Source: Microbispora amethystogenes
Lineage (GTDB): Bacteria; Actinomycetota; Actinomycetes; Streptosporangiales; Streptosporangiaceae
Assembly (NCBI RefSeq): GCF_016863015.1
Contig: NZ_BOOB01000015.1
Coordinates: 62,001 to 126,000, forward strand
Direction: 5' to 3'
DNA: 64,000 bases
Shown here: in pieces, positions 43,496 through 53,900 of the stretch
Numbering within the stretch: the stretch's first letter is position 1
How the letters are laid out: every line of letters starts with the position of its first letter
Made by a program: the position numbers and the translations under genes
The notes under the pieces: generated by a model
Told to the model about the DNA's origin: nothing
Databases searched by the model: none
What the model saw: only the letters and a program-made list of their open reading frames with translations

Positions 43496-46400
43496 ATGGC
43501 GACAGCGCTTGTCGTACCGATTCATCTCGATGCCCTCTGCCTGCCCGAAGACCGCGACGTGGCCGGTCCCGAAGCCGACTTCACCCTCCTTCCCCACGTG
43601 GGACCGGACGGCCGCGACCACAACGCGGGCCTTCCGTACCTCAGCGGGGCGATACTGTCCGCCCCGTTCGACGACCGGCCGTTCCGCCTCAAGGCCGGTG
43701 TCCACCTCCACTGGTCCCTGCCGGACGCGCTGACCCGCCTCACCCAGGACGAGAACGGTCGGACGCGGGTCATGGCCGTCCCGAACCGCTGGCTGGTGAC
43801 CCGGACCCGGTCCGGGGCGATCGACGCCCAGTGGGTGGTCGAGAGCGACCACGTGTCCGACGACAACCTGAGCGGCACCGTCTACCCCCGCACCGACCCG
43901 CCGGCGCCGGGCGCACGGCCCTACCGCTACCTGGGCCGCCGGATCCGCCTGGACCAGTGGCCGGTGGGAGGCGGCGAGTACCTGCCGGAACTGACCGCGG
44001 TGGGCCACGGCGACCCGGTGTTCGCCGCCTTCTACCCGAACTGCCACAGCGTCTTCGGCTGCCACGACCCCGACTTCACCACGCCGCCGCAGGACGTCTC
44101 CTACGACGTCGTCGGCTGGTACGGAACCCTCGGCCAGGACCCCGTGGGGAACCCCCAAGGCTCTCTGGCCGATGTTCTCGATCGCTTTGGTTGGAGCGTT
44201 CCATCCCATTCGGGGCCGATCGCACGGACTGTCTGTTACGCGAAGCTGACCTTCGCTCCGGCCGGGCGCACGGCCAACCCCCTGCTCGTGGACGCCGACA
44301 CCGGCGTCTACGTCGGCCACAGCCCCACCGAGGCGCTCGCCGCCTCCCTCGGCCCCACGCTGGACGCCGGCGACCCCGACGGGATCGAGAACCTCCTGGA
44401 GGCCGTCGCCTTCGCCGGCGACCTGGAGTCGAGGGCCTCCGACCTGGAGATCCGGCTGTCGGAGGCCCGGCACACCGCGACGTTCGACCCGATCCCGGGC
44501 GGTCTGCGCTGGGTCGTACGCCGCCGGGACGACAACGACGGGGCCACCGCCGAGCAGAAACAGGCCAGGGAGGCGATCACGCTTCCCGAGTCCGTCGCCG
44601 ATCTCCTGGACGAGGCCAACCGGGCCCAGCGGGACTACGACGACGCCCGCGACGTCCTGGTCAGCCTGCGCGACCGGTTGTTCGCCGACTGGCACAAGTA
44701 CCTGATCTGCGTCTACCCGGACGACGCCACCCGCGACGGCTACCCGGACCCGGACGAGGTCGCCTTCTTCCTGGACCGGCAGATCACCTGGATCCAGGCG
44801 TACGACGCCGCCACCGGCGTCTTCCCGCCGACCGGCCAGGGCGCGAGCCGGGCCCACGTGCTGGGCGGCGCGATCAAGAACCTGGTGACGGCGCTCGGCG
44901 CCGTCAACACGGCCGCGGCCGCCGCGAAGACCGAGTTCACGCTCGAACGGGTCCCGGCGCCGCCCTGGTGGCGGCCGAGGGAGCCGGTGGTGCTGTTCAC
45001 CGGCCCGGCCGCGACCCCGACCGACCGGCACGGCGCCGACGGCACGCTGTCGTGCGCGCTCGCCGACGTGCCCGAACCGGTCTCGGCCGCGGCCCTCGCG
45101 GGCGCACGGGCCGCCGTGAACGACCGTTTCCCCGCGCAGGCGTGGCGGACCGACCCGTGGCACCCGGTGCTGCTCCAGTGGGAGGCCGAGTACTTCCCGG
45201 TGGCGGTCGGCGACAACCTCGCGGCCGACCAGCGGGACTACGCGCCGTACTTCGTCGTCAACGGCTACGACCTGCCGCCGGGCGAGGCCGACCTGGTGTC
45301 CTCGGGCATGCTGCTCGACAAGGGCGCGAACGTGTACGCGGGAACCACCGTGCTGTCGTCGGGGGCGCGGCCGGTGCTGTCGGAGCGGATCCTCACCTAC
45401 CTGGCGGGCGCGATCCTCCCGGCGTACAACGCGGGCCACCCGCCGGTCACGCCGGACGACTTCGCCCGCGCCCCTGAGGCCGTCCTCGCCTGGTACGAGT
45501 CCCGCGACGACCCACAGGCGCGGCTGCTCAGCCTCATCGCGGCCTACCGCCACCTGGTCGCGCGCGAGGACGGCAACCTGTCCCAGTCACTCGGCGGGTT
45601 CAACGACGCGCTGGTGATGCGGCGGCTGGTGCGCCAGCTTCCGATCGCCGATCCGGTCAACTTCCCCGCCTACCAGGCGTTCGCGCGGCGGGTGGCCGAC
45701 GCGGCCGGCGACGAGACGCGGTCGGCCCCCCAGCCGCTGACCGACTTCAACCCCATCCGGGCCGGGGCGATGCGGCTGCTGCGGCTCCGGCTGGTCGACA
45801 ACTTCGGCCTGACGCACGACGTCGCCACCGACCCGGCGGGCACCACCGAGCGGCTGCGGGTGCCCGGTCACCCCGCCTGGGTGGCGCTCCCGCCCCGGCT
45901 GGCCCAGCCCGCCCGGATGCGGTTCCACCTGCTGAACGCCACCCGCGACGACGAGGCGGGCGACCTGCCGGGCATGTCGCCGGTCTGCGGCTGGCTGGTG
46001 CCGTCCGATCTCGACGACACGCTGGCGGTGCACGCCGCCGACGGGACCGCGCTCGGCGCGCTGGGCGCAGTGGCCGACGGGAGCCGGGCCCGCTGGAGCC
46101 CTGTTCCGGGGAGTACGGCGGCCGATCCCGCCGCCATCGCCGACCCGACCCTGCGGGCGATCGTGACACGGCTGCGCGAGGCCGGGCCGGACGCGGTCGG
46201 GGACGTGCTGGCGTCGCTGTCGGACGCGCTGGCCTCGATCGACCCGGAGAACGACACCCCGGCGGGCGCGCTGCTGACCGTCCGGCCGCTCGCGGTCGTA
46301 CGGGCCGAGCTGGATCTCCAGATCAAGGGCTTGCCGGCCGTGCACCAGGACTGGAACGTGTTCCGGGAGGACATGCGGCGTTACGGGCGGGAGACCAACG

Positions 46401-46894
46401 CGGTCACCGACGTGCTGTTCCCGGTCCGGATCGGCCAGCCCGGCCGGTGGGGCGACGGCGTGGCCGGGCTGTGGCTCCTCGACGAGGAGGGCCGGCCCAC
46501 CGGCGACTTCCTGGCCCAGGCGACACTGCGCCAGTCGATCGACCTGCCGCCCGTCCGCATGGCGCTGCTGCTCGACCCGCGCGGGAGGGCGCACGCCGTG
46601 AGCGGCGTCCTGCCGGTCGCCTCGACCGGCCTGGACGCCGCGCAGTACGCCGCCGCCCTCGGTGCGATGGAGCTCGACGTCTTCACCGCTCCCGTGCTGG
46701 GCGACGCCGGCCGGCTCGGCCTGCCGGTGCCCGACGTGCCCGGCCGCCGGTTGGCCTGGCGGGAGAAGCGGGGCGCCGCCTGGATCACCGCCGACCTGGA
46801 CGCCTCCGCGCTGGACGCCCATTTCCCCGCCGACCTGACCGCGCGAGAGGGCTGGCTCACGCTCCGGCCCGACTCCTCCGGCACCACGACCTGA
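43496..46894 (+). CDS. Large protein of unknown function (first gene of the novel operon)
   Basis: An 1132-residue protein without signal peptide or membrane helix. The N-terminus reads MATALVVPIHLDALCLPE, followed by a conserved-looking LKAGVHLHWSLPDALTR and AVPNRWLVTRTRSG (about residues 64-105). The middle has a charged helical region (about 340-400) and the rest looks mixed alpha/beta. I know of no characterised relative; similar N-terminal wording occurs, as I recall, in unannotated bacterial proteins beside LamG and very large beta-rich proteins. It opens a six-gene operon. The ATG has only a weak ribosome binding site (AGGA). The function is unknown. Confidence 0.75.
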   Translation: MATALVVPIHLDALCLPEDRDVAGPEADFTLLPHVGPDGRDHNAGLPYLSGAILSAPFDDRPFRLKAGVHLHWSLPDALTRLTQDENGRTRVMAVPNRWLVTRTRSGAIDAQWVVESDHVSDDNLSGTVYPRTDPPAPGARPYRYLGRRIRLDQWPVGGGEYLPELTAVGHGDPVFAAFYPNCHSVFGCHDPDFTTPPQDVSYDVVGWYGTLGQDPVGNPQGSLADVLDRFGWSVPSHSGPIARTVCYAKLTFAPAGRTANPLLVDADTGVYVGHSPTEALAASLGPTLDAGDPDGIENLLEAVAFAGDLESRASDLEIRLSEARHTATFDPIPGGLRWVVRRRDDNDGATAEQKQAREAITLPESVADLLDEANRAQRDYDDARDVLVSLRDRLFADWHKYLICVYPDDATRDGYPDPDEVAFFLDRQITWIQAYDAATGVFPPTGQGASRAHVLGGAIKNLVTALGAVNTAAAAAKTEFTLERVPAPPWWRPREPVVLFTGPAATPTDRHGADGTLSCALADVPEPVSAAALAGARAAVNDRFPAQAWRTDPWHPVLLQWEAEYFPVAVGDNLAADQRDYAPYFVVNGYDLPPGEADLVSSGMLLDKGANVYAGTTVLSSGARPVLSERILTYLAGAILPAYNAGHPPVTPDDFARAPEAVLAWYESRDDPQARLLSLIAAYRHLVAREDGNLSQSLGGFNDALVMRRLVRQLPIADPVNFPAYQAFARRVADAAGDETRSAPQPLTDFNPIRAGAMRLLRLRLVDNFGLTHDVATDPAGTTERLRVPGHPAWVALPPRLAQPARMRFHLLNATRDDEAGDLPGMSPVCGWLVPSDLDDTLAVHAADGTALGALGAVADGSRARWSPVPGSTAADPAAIADPTLRAIVTRLREAGPDAVGDVLASLSDALASIDPENDTPAGALLTVRPLAVVRAELDLQIKGLPAVHQDWNVFREDMRRYGRETNAVTDVLFPVRIGQPGRWGDGVAGLWLLDEEGRPTGDFLAQATLRQSIDLPPVRMALLLDPRGRAHAVSGVLPVASTGLDAAQYAAALGAMELDVFTAPVLGDAGRLGLPVPDVPGRRLAWREKRGAAWITADLDASALDAHFPADLTAREGWLTLRPDSSGTTT

Positions 46895-46905
46895 ACGAGG
46901 ACCCC

Positions 46906-47073
46906 GTGATTTCCGACGACAAGGAGATCCCGCTGAGCCTGACGCTCGCGGAGGTCAACCTCATCCTCGAAGCCCTCGGCAACCTGCCCTACGTCCGCGT
47001 CTTCGAGTTGATCGGCAGGCTCCACGAGCAGGCCAGCAGCGTACTGTCCCCCTCGCCCAAGGAGCCCGAGTGA
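46906..47073 (+). CDS. Small helical protein of unknown function
   Basis: A 55-residue protein starting at GTG 46906, eleven bases after the large gene and overlapping the next by four. LSLTLAEVNLILEALGNLP is followed by YVRVFELIGRLHEQA, so it should form two amphipathic helices and a disordered acidic tail. I loosely associate this helix pattern with small phage structural or accessory proteins, but cannot assign a family. Its placement between two large proteins suggests an assembly adaptor. Confidence 0.65.
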   Translation: MISDDKEIPLSLTLAEVNLILEALGNLPYVRVFELIGRLHEQASSVLSPSPKEPE

Positions 47074-49403
47074 GCGCCAACCTGATCCTGCACTGGCCGC
47101 TCGACGAGATGTCCGGCCAGCGCACCGTCTTCGACGCCTCGGGCAACGGCATCCTGGGGCAGGTGAGCGGAGACGCGAAGGCCGTGCCCGACGAGCAGTT
47201 CGGCAGCGCCCTGGCGTTCTCCGGCAGCGGGCAGTGTGTGACCCCGGCGGGCGGCAGGGGGATGACCGTCCCCCGGTACACGGTGGAGCTGTGGGTCCGC
47301 ACCGGCAAACCGCCGGTCGCAGCCACCCCTCTCGTGAACCGGCGCAACAGCGTCGACCTGGTGATCAACGTCAATCCCGACGGCTCGGTCGAGCACCGGT
47401 TCGTCACCCAGGAGAGCATCGGCAACACGCACACGACCCCGCCGGGGCTGCTCTCGTGGAACGCCTGGCAGCACATCGCGGTCACCAACGACGCCGCCAC
47501 CGCGCGGATCTACGTCAACGGTGAGGCGGCCGCCGAGTGGGACTATCCCGGCACCCGCCAGCAGCGCGACCCGACCCCGCTCGTGGTGGGCGCCGACCTC
47601 GGGCGCAAGATCTACACTGCCGGCCGGTACGCCCACGTCCGGGTGTACGACGGCGCGCTCACGGCCGCCGAGATCCAGCGCGACATGGCCGAGGACAGCT
47701 CCACCCTCGCCGCGTACGTGCGGACCCACCCGCTCGACCTGGAGTTGCTGAACCTCGACGAGCAGCCGGTGCTGTTCATCGACAACGACCCGGCCGGCCA
47801 GCCGATGCGGCTGCGGCTCACCAACAGCTCCCGGCAGAACATCGAGTTCCTGCCGCAGGGCGCCACCCCGGGCCCGGCCAGCTTCCACGTGGCCGCGCGG
47901 CTGCGTCCCGGCGTACTCGCCACCCCCGCGGCCGTCTCCTCCGGCGCCTCCGGCTGGGCGGCGCAGGCCGCCGCCGACGGCACCGCGCTCTACCTGGTGG
48001 CGGCGAACGCCGCGCCGATCGCGCCGGGCGCCTGGGTCGACGTGCCGCTGACCGGCCTGAGCGCCGACCCGGGCGGCGGCAGCCGGGGCACCCGGATCGA
48101 GTTCGACTACCAGCGGCTGAGGTCCGCGGGGGAGACCGCCGAACTCACCGGCACCCGCCTGCAGTACCTCGACGTCGTCAACCACCGGGGCCGCCCGGAC
48201 ATCCCGCTGGTCATGGGCTTCGCGGCCGGCGACACCGTGCTGAACGACGGCGTCACCCGGAGCACCCTCACCCTGTACGTCGCCAACACCTCCGCCGACA
48301 CCACGGTCACGCTGGCGGGCGGCGGGCCCGGCAAGGGCGGTTCGCTGTTCACCGTCACCTTCGACGTGGGCGCCGACGGCAACGACTGGGCGCTGGCCGA
48401 GAGCGTCGCCGGCGTCTCGGTCACCGTGGCGGCCCCCGGCACCTCCACCGCCGCGTGGGGCCAGGTCGCCCACGACCTCGGCACCCGCGCCTCGTGGACG
48501 CTCTACCCGACCGCCGGCATGGACCTGGCACCGGGCAAGGCCGTCGTCATCACCGTGGCGGGGGTCGTCGGCCTCCGCGACCCCGGCCGGGCCGGCATCG
48601 TCGTCGGATACGAGAACATCCCGGGGTACCGTGACGGCGCGCAGACCCTGGAGGCGGACCGGCGGCCGCTCGCCTTCGCGGGCTCGTCCACCGGCGTCGG
48701 CACCCTCGCGCCCGCCGCGAAACTGCACGTCTCCGACACCGTGCTCGCTCCCACCACCAACGGCACGCTGCTGATCGGCCCGCCCGCGGCCGCTTCTCTC
48801 AAGATCGGGTACGGCGCCGACCACGCCTGGCTGCAGTCCGGGCCGAACGCGGTGCTGTCCCTCAACCCGGCGAGCGGCCGGGTGATCGTCGGCGCGACGA
48901 GCACCACCACCGTCGACGCGGGCAGCAAGCTGACCGTCGTCGCCGCGTACAGCCACCTGCAGCTGCGCCGCACCGCGGGCACCGCGGGCAGCGGAACGCA
49001 GGTCTTCCTGGAGCTGTACCAGGAACAGCAGGGCGCGACCGTCTATCCCGCCATCCGGTTCCACCAGTCGAACAAGTTCTGGCACCTCATCGAGGGCCGC
49101 CCGGAGGGCCTCTTCTTCCGCTTCGCCGGCGACACCACGAGTATGACCGACGTCTACGCCGCCGGGCTCAAGGGGAGCTCGCTGACCCTCGGCAGCACGA
49201 CGATCGGCGAAGCCGAGCTCCAGATCCTCAGGAGGCTGGCCGCCGGCACGCTCACCGTGACCCTCTACAACGACGAGATCCGGGCGACCGCCTCACCGTT
49301 CCAGATCCAGAACGGCACCGCCCGGCCGTACGTCGTCGGGCTGGAACAGCCCAACCAGTACAACCTCATGCAGCGGTTCCGACTTGTGCCCGTGTCGAGC
49401 TGA
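47070..49403 (+). CDS. LamG-like protein with phage tail-fibre-like C-terminus
   Basis: A 777-residue protein starting at GTG 47070, which overlaps the small protein stop. Residues 1-210 form a LamG/concanavalin-like jelly roll (LILHWPLDEMSG, AWQHIAVTNDAATARIYVNG, YAHVRVYDGALTAAEIQRDM). The middle is beta-rich. At about 548 the sequence GVGTLAPAAKLHVSD begins a region typical of tail-fibre and adhesin repeats, followed by a C-terminus with LTLGSTTIGEAELQILRRL. No signal peptide is present. It could be a receptor-binding or glycan-binding part of the cluster. This is inference from motif style. Confidence 0.72.
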   Translation: MSANLILHWPLDEMSGQRTVFDASGNGILGQVSGDAKAVPDEQFGSALAFSGSGQCVTPAGGRGMTVPRYTVELWVRTGKPPVAATPLVNRRNSVDLVINVNPDGSVEHRFVTQESIGNTHTTPPGLLSWNAWQHIAVTNDAATARIYVNGEAAAEWDYPGTRQQRDPTPLVVGADLGRKIYTAGRYAHVRVYDGALTAAEIQRDMAEDSSTLAAYVRTHPLDLELLNLDEQPVLFIDNDPAGQPMRLRLTNSSRQNIEFLPQGATPGPASFHVAARLRPGVLATPAAVSSGASGWAAQAAADGTALYLVAANAAPIAPGAWVDVPLTGLSADPGGGSRGTRIEFDYQRLRSAGETAELTGTRLQYLDVVNHRGRPDIPLVMGFAAGDTVLNDGVTRSTLTLYVANTSADTTVTLAGGGPGKGGSLFTVTFDVGADGNDWALAESVAGVSVTVAAPGTSTAAWGQVAHDLGTRASWTLYPTAGMDLAPGKAVVITVAGVVGLRDPGRAGIVVGYENIPGYRDGAQTLEADRRPLAFAGSSTGVGTLAPAAKLHVSDTVLAPTTNGTLLIGPPAAASLKIGYGADHAWLQSGPNAVLSLNPASGRVIVGATSTTTVDAGSKLTVVAAYSHLQLRRTAGTAGSGTQVFLELYQEQQGATVYPAIRFHQSNKFWHLIEGRPEGLFFRFAGDTTSMTDVYAAGLKGSSLTLGSTTIGEAELQILRRLAAGTLTVTLYNDEIRATASPFQIQNGTARPYVVGLEQPNQYNLMQRFRLVPVSS

Positions 49404-49416
49404 GAGGCGGGAGCGG

Positions 49417-50928
49417 ATGCCGCAGAAACGCAAGCGCAGCATTTCCGAGGCCGACAAGCTCAGGGCGGAGAACGAGGCCTGGCTCGATCACGCGGAGGTC
49501 GTGAAGAAGGCGAAGACGAAGCGGGCGGCCGACGACGCGGAGGAGGAGACCAAGCGGCTGGCGCGGATGGCCGAGAACCGCGCCGTCCTCGCGGCGCCGG
49601 GGGAGAGGGGAGACGGCAACTTCTACATCTCCTTCGTCCAGATGGGCCAGGGCGACTGCGCCATCATGACCACCCCCGCGGGGAACACCCTGATGGTCGA
49701 CTGCGGATCGGACGCCACCGAGTCCGACCGGGAGCCCTACGACCCGAAGACCGACGGGACCGACAGGGGCGCCGCGCAGACCAGGAAGTACCTGGAGCGG
49801 ATCAGAGGCGTGATCCATCATCCGCGGCATCTGGGCAAGGCCAAGCAGCTCGACTACCTGATCTTCACGCACCCGAACACCGACCACTACAACAAGATCG
49901 ACGACGGCCTCTACACCGGCACGGTCGTGGACGAGGAGAGCGGTGTCAAGATCAACACCTATCTCGGCATCGGGGTGCTCTACCACAGCGACGACACCAC
50001 GGCCTACAGCCTGCAGATCGACGGCGACAACCTCACGGGCTGGCTCCTCCAGCGCATGAACGACAACCCGTCGCTGACCCGGAGGGTGACGCTCATGCAC
50101 GAGGTGACGCGGCCCGGCGCCGCCAAGAAGGGCAAGGCGGTCAAGAGGACCACGTCGGGCGTGGTGGCCGTGGGCAGCCTCGACACCGACAACTTCGAGG
50201 TGGACTCGGTGGAGAGCCCCGCCGAGGAGGCGAACCTCGCCGGCATCACCGAGACCATCGTGTCCACGGTCAACGGCGACAAGGTGGCGAGCGCGGCGAC
50301 CCCGACCGTCGGCAGGCTCGACGCGCAGGGCGGATACGTCATCCACACGGAGACCGACTGCACGGTGACCCTGCTGGCCGCCGGAGTCCGCTACAACTAC
50401 CGGAACGATCCCAGCGACTTCACCAACCGGGGCAGCGTGATCACCCTGGTCGAGGTCTTCGGCAAGAAGATCCTGATCTGCGGCGACGGCACGACCAGCA
50501 CCGAGCAGTACGTCCGCTACGACCGTCTCAAGCGGGCCACCGAGAGCGACCGCGTGAAGAACCTGGCGATCCTCCAGGTGGGCCACCACGGCAGCGTCAC
50601 CTCCTCCCACCACAAGTTCGTCACGGGGGCGAACGCCCAGTTCGTCGTCGTCAGCACGGGCTACCGGGTCGAGAAGGACTCGCTGCCCAAGGGAAAGATC
50701 ATCTCCCGGCACCGGAACGTGCAGGTCGCCGCCGGCCGTACGGCCAAGGACCACGAGATCGGGATGTGGGTCTCCGGGAGCGGCAGCCACTACTTCCTCA
50801 CCCCTCTGCCCACCGCCAAGGTGCCGCTCTACACCACCGGCACGAACGGCAGCCTGTGTTTCAAGATCGATAAAACGACCAAGGCGGTCGTGTTCCTGAA
50901 CGAGGAGAAGAAGGACGGGGGCGAGTAA
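49417..50928 (+). CDS. Metallo-beta-lactamase-fold hydrolase (ComEC-like)
   Basis: A 503-residue cytoplasmic protein. A Lys/Glu/Ala-rich helical N-terminus (residues 1-62) precedes a metallo-beta-lactamase domain: FVQMGQGDCAIMTTPAGNTLMVDCG, then the metal motif THPNTDH (His152, Asn154, Asp156, His157), GDGTTSTEQ at 356 and GHHGS at 389-393. This order resembles the ComEC/Rec2 MBL domain, which uses HxDxDH or HxHxDH; Asn at the second position is unusual. A long insertion (about 170-320) lies between the metal motifs. The enzyme may be a nuclease, phosphodiesterase or protein-processing hydrolase for its operon. The substrate is unknown. Confidence 0.78.
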   Translation: MPQKRKRSISEADKLRAENEAWLDHAEVVKKAKTKRAADDAEEETKRLARMAENRAVLAAPGERGDGNFYISFVQMGQGDCAIMTTPAGNTLMVDCGSDATESDREPYDPKTDGTDRGAAQTRKYLERIRGVIHHPRHLGKAKQLDYLIFTHPNTDHYNKIDDGLYTGTVVDEESGVKINTYLGIGVLYHSDDTTAYSLQIDGDNLTGWLLQRMNDNPSLTRRVTLMHEVTRPGAAKKGKAVKRTTSGVVAVGSLDTDNFEVDSVESPAEEANLAGITETIVSTVNGDKVASAATPTVGRLDAQGGYVIHTETDCTVTLLAAGVRYNYRNDPSDFTNRGSVITLVEVFGKKILICGDGTTSTEQYVRYDRLKRATESDRVKNLAILQVGHHGSVTSSHHKFVTGANAQFVVVSTGYRVEKDSLPKGKIISRHRNVQVAAGRTAKDHEIGMWVSGSGSHYFLTPLPTAKVPLYTTGTNGSLCFKIDKTTKAVVFLNEEKKDGGE

Positions 50929-50930
50929 CC

Positions 50931-53900
50931 ATGACTCCCGACGAACTCCGCGCACGGATACCCGAGGGCCCGCGTCTCGACCTGGCGCTGGACACGCTCG
51001 GCTCGGCGGACCTGACCGCGCTCTTCGGCAGGTTCCTGCCGGACGGCCGCCTCGTCCTCGACCCGGTCGGGGAGAGGCGGCACACCGGCCTCGGGGTGAC
51101 CGTGACCGGCACCGGCGCCGCCGGGCCGTTCACCGGGATGTCGGTCACCGCCGAGTTCGCCGTGTCGGGCGAGCTCCCGGCGCTGCGGCTGACCGCGACC
51201 GCCGGCCGGTCCTGGCGGTTCGGCACCGCCTTCCCCGTGCTGGCCAGCACCTACTTCGACGACCTGATGATCGACGAGCCGGCCTTCGTGCTCGACTGGG
51301 GACCGGACATCGTGGCCGCGGCTCCCGACCCCGCCGACGTGCTGATGTCGTTCTCGGGCACGCTGGTGATCGACGCGGCGACGGCGCTGCTGGACCTGCT
51401 CATGCCCGGCGTCGGCCCGCACAGGCTGGTGGGGTCGATCGACACGACGTCGCTGCCCGCCCTCCAGGGCCTGCCCGCCTCGACCGTGCCCATCATCGTG
51501 ATCTCGGGCCCGGACGGCGCGCGGCTGGACCTCGGCGGCATGCTCTCGGTGTCGTCCCTGCGCTACCAGCTCACCGCGATGCCGCAGTTCAACTACGAGA
51601 TGGCGGCCCTCGACGTCATCGCCGAGGTGACGTTCGAGGGTCTGGTGACGCCCACGAACGCTTCGCTGGGTCCCGTGCTCATCCACGCGAGGACGCGGGG
51701 TCTCGGGTCGGGGCTCACCCTGAACGCGCAGTTCGAAGGCCCGGCCGACGACGGCAAGCCGACCGGCGACGGAGACCGCGGGCTGCCGCTGTCCCTCGCC
51801 GTCATCAAGACGATCATGGGGAATCCGTCCCTGGCGGTGCCGGCCGGTCTCGGCGACAGCTCGCCGGTCCGGCTGACCGGAATCACCGCCCGGGTGACCA
51901 CCGACCCGGCCTTCGGCCTCGACTTCGTCTCCTTCGCCCTGCAGGCGGACGTCGACTGGCCCATCGTGCCCGGCCTGCTCACCCTGCAGGCGATCGACCT
52001 GTCCGTCGGGTTCACCGGCATCGTGTCCGGGAGCAGGAGGACGACGGGGGCGGTCTCCGGGCTGCTCGCCGTGGGCGACTCCGGCACGCTCGTGCTCACC
52101 GCCGACCTGTCGGGGGCGATGCTCTCCGGCGGCCTGCGCGAGGGCGATCCACCCCTCAAGATCGCCGAGGTCTACGAGCACTTCGCGGGGCACCCGGCCG
52201 ATCTGCCCGACCTGACGGTGCCGAAGTTCAACCTCCAGGTCGTCACCCCCGGCGCGGGACGCACCCTCGCCTACCACGGGGTCGTCGAGCTGCGCGACCT
52301 GTGGCACATCGGGCCGGTGGCGCTCACCGGCGTCTGGTTCGCCGTCGACCACGACGCCGCCGGCACCACGTTCAGGGCCAACGCCACGTTCGCCGTCCAC
52401 ACCGTGGACATCCTGGTCTCGGCGTCCTACGACCCCGTGACGGGCTGGACGTTCTCCGGAGAGTCCGGGTACGGGCAGCGCATCGCCGTCGGCGAGCTCG
52501 TCGAGGCCGTCGCGCGCGACCTCGGGGGCCCGCCGACCCTGCCGCGCCCCATCGCGGGACTCGTCGTCCAGAACCTGTCGGCCTCCTTCTCCACCGGATC
52601 CGACCGGCTCGTCCTCACCGCCGAGGCGAGCTTCCCCGTCGACACCGTCGAGGTGGACATCGCGGTCGGCATCGACACCGGCGGTGAAACAGGGGCCGGG
52701 AGATTCGACGGCAGCCTGACCGCCATCGCCGGCGACGACGCCTACGCGTTCGACGTGCACTTCGCGGAGGACCACGGCATCGGCCTGCTGGCCGCCAGCT
52801 ACACGCACAGGACGACCGCCCCGCTTCCCGACCTGCGCACCCTTCTGTCCGGCCTGGCCCCCACCGCCGCCGCGTTCATCCCCTCCGGCGTCACCGTCGA
52901 CGTCGAGGACGTCGTCTTCGGCGCGGGCGGCGCCTACGTCTTCAGCGTCGACCTCGTGGCGACCGTCGACCTGTCGGGCCTGCCGCTGGTCGGGCCCCAC
53001 CTGATGGGCGACCGGAGGATGGGCTTCGACCCGCTGCGGATCGTCGCCGCCACCGGCACGCTGCCCGCCGCCGACGTCACCGCCCTGAACGGCCTGCTCC
53101 CTCCGGGCGTCACCCCCTTCCCGGCCCGCGACATGGCCGCCGGGTTCGCCCTCGACGGCACCCTCCTGCTCGGCCCGCTGGAGAGCCCGGTCGTCCTCCC
53201 CGTCGGCGACGGCGCCCCGGCCCCCGTCATCCCCGACCCGCCCAAGGCGCAGAGCCCAGGGGGTCAGAACGCCGTCTGGTACGCCGTGCAGCGCGGCCTC
53301 GGCCCGGTCCACGTCGAACGGGTCGGTCTCGCGTACCAGCACGAACCGAACAAGCCGCCCGTGCTGGCGGTCCTGGTCGACGGCACGGTCAGCGTCGGCG
53401 GGCTGGCCCTGTCCCTGGACGGGCTCCAGGCGGCGGTGCCGCTCAGCCTGCCGGTCCAGCCGCCGTCCTTCGACCTCAAGGGCGTCGGGGTGTCCTACTC
53501 CGAAGGGCCGGTCAGCGTCTCCGGCGCCTTCCTGAAGGGCGAGCTCGTCTACCAGGGGGTCACCTACCCGGCGTACGGCGGGCGCGCCTCGATCAGCACC
53601 GAGGAGCTGACCCTCGGCGCGATCGGCTCCTACGCCCAGCTGCCCTCGGGCCCGTCGCTGTTCGTCTACGCCGTGCTCGACCACGCCTTCGGCGGGCCGC
53701 CGTTCTTCTCCGTCACGGGCCTGGCCGCCGGGTTCGGCTACAACCGGCGGCTGACCACCCCGCCGGTGACCGGGATCGCCTCCTTCCCGCTGGTCCAGGA
53801 GGCACTCGGCACCCGGGCGCCGGGATCGCTCGCGGCCGAGCTGCAGGCGCTGGATCCATTCATCACGCCGTCGGAGGGCGACGGGTTCGTCGCGGCCGGG

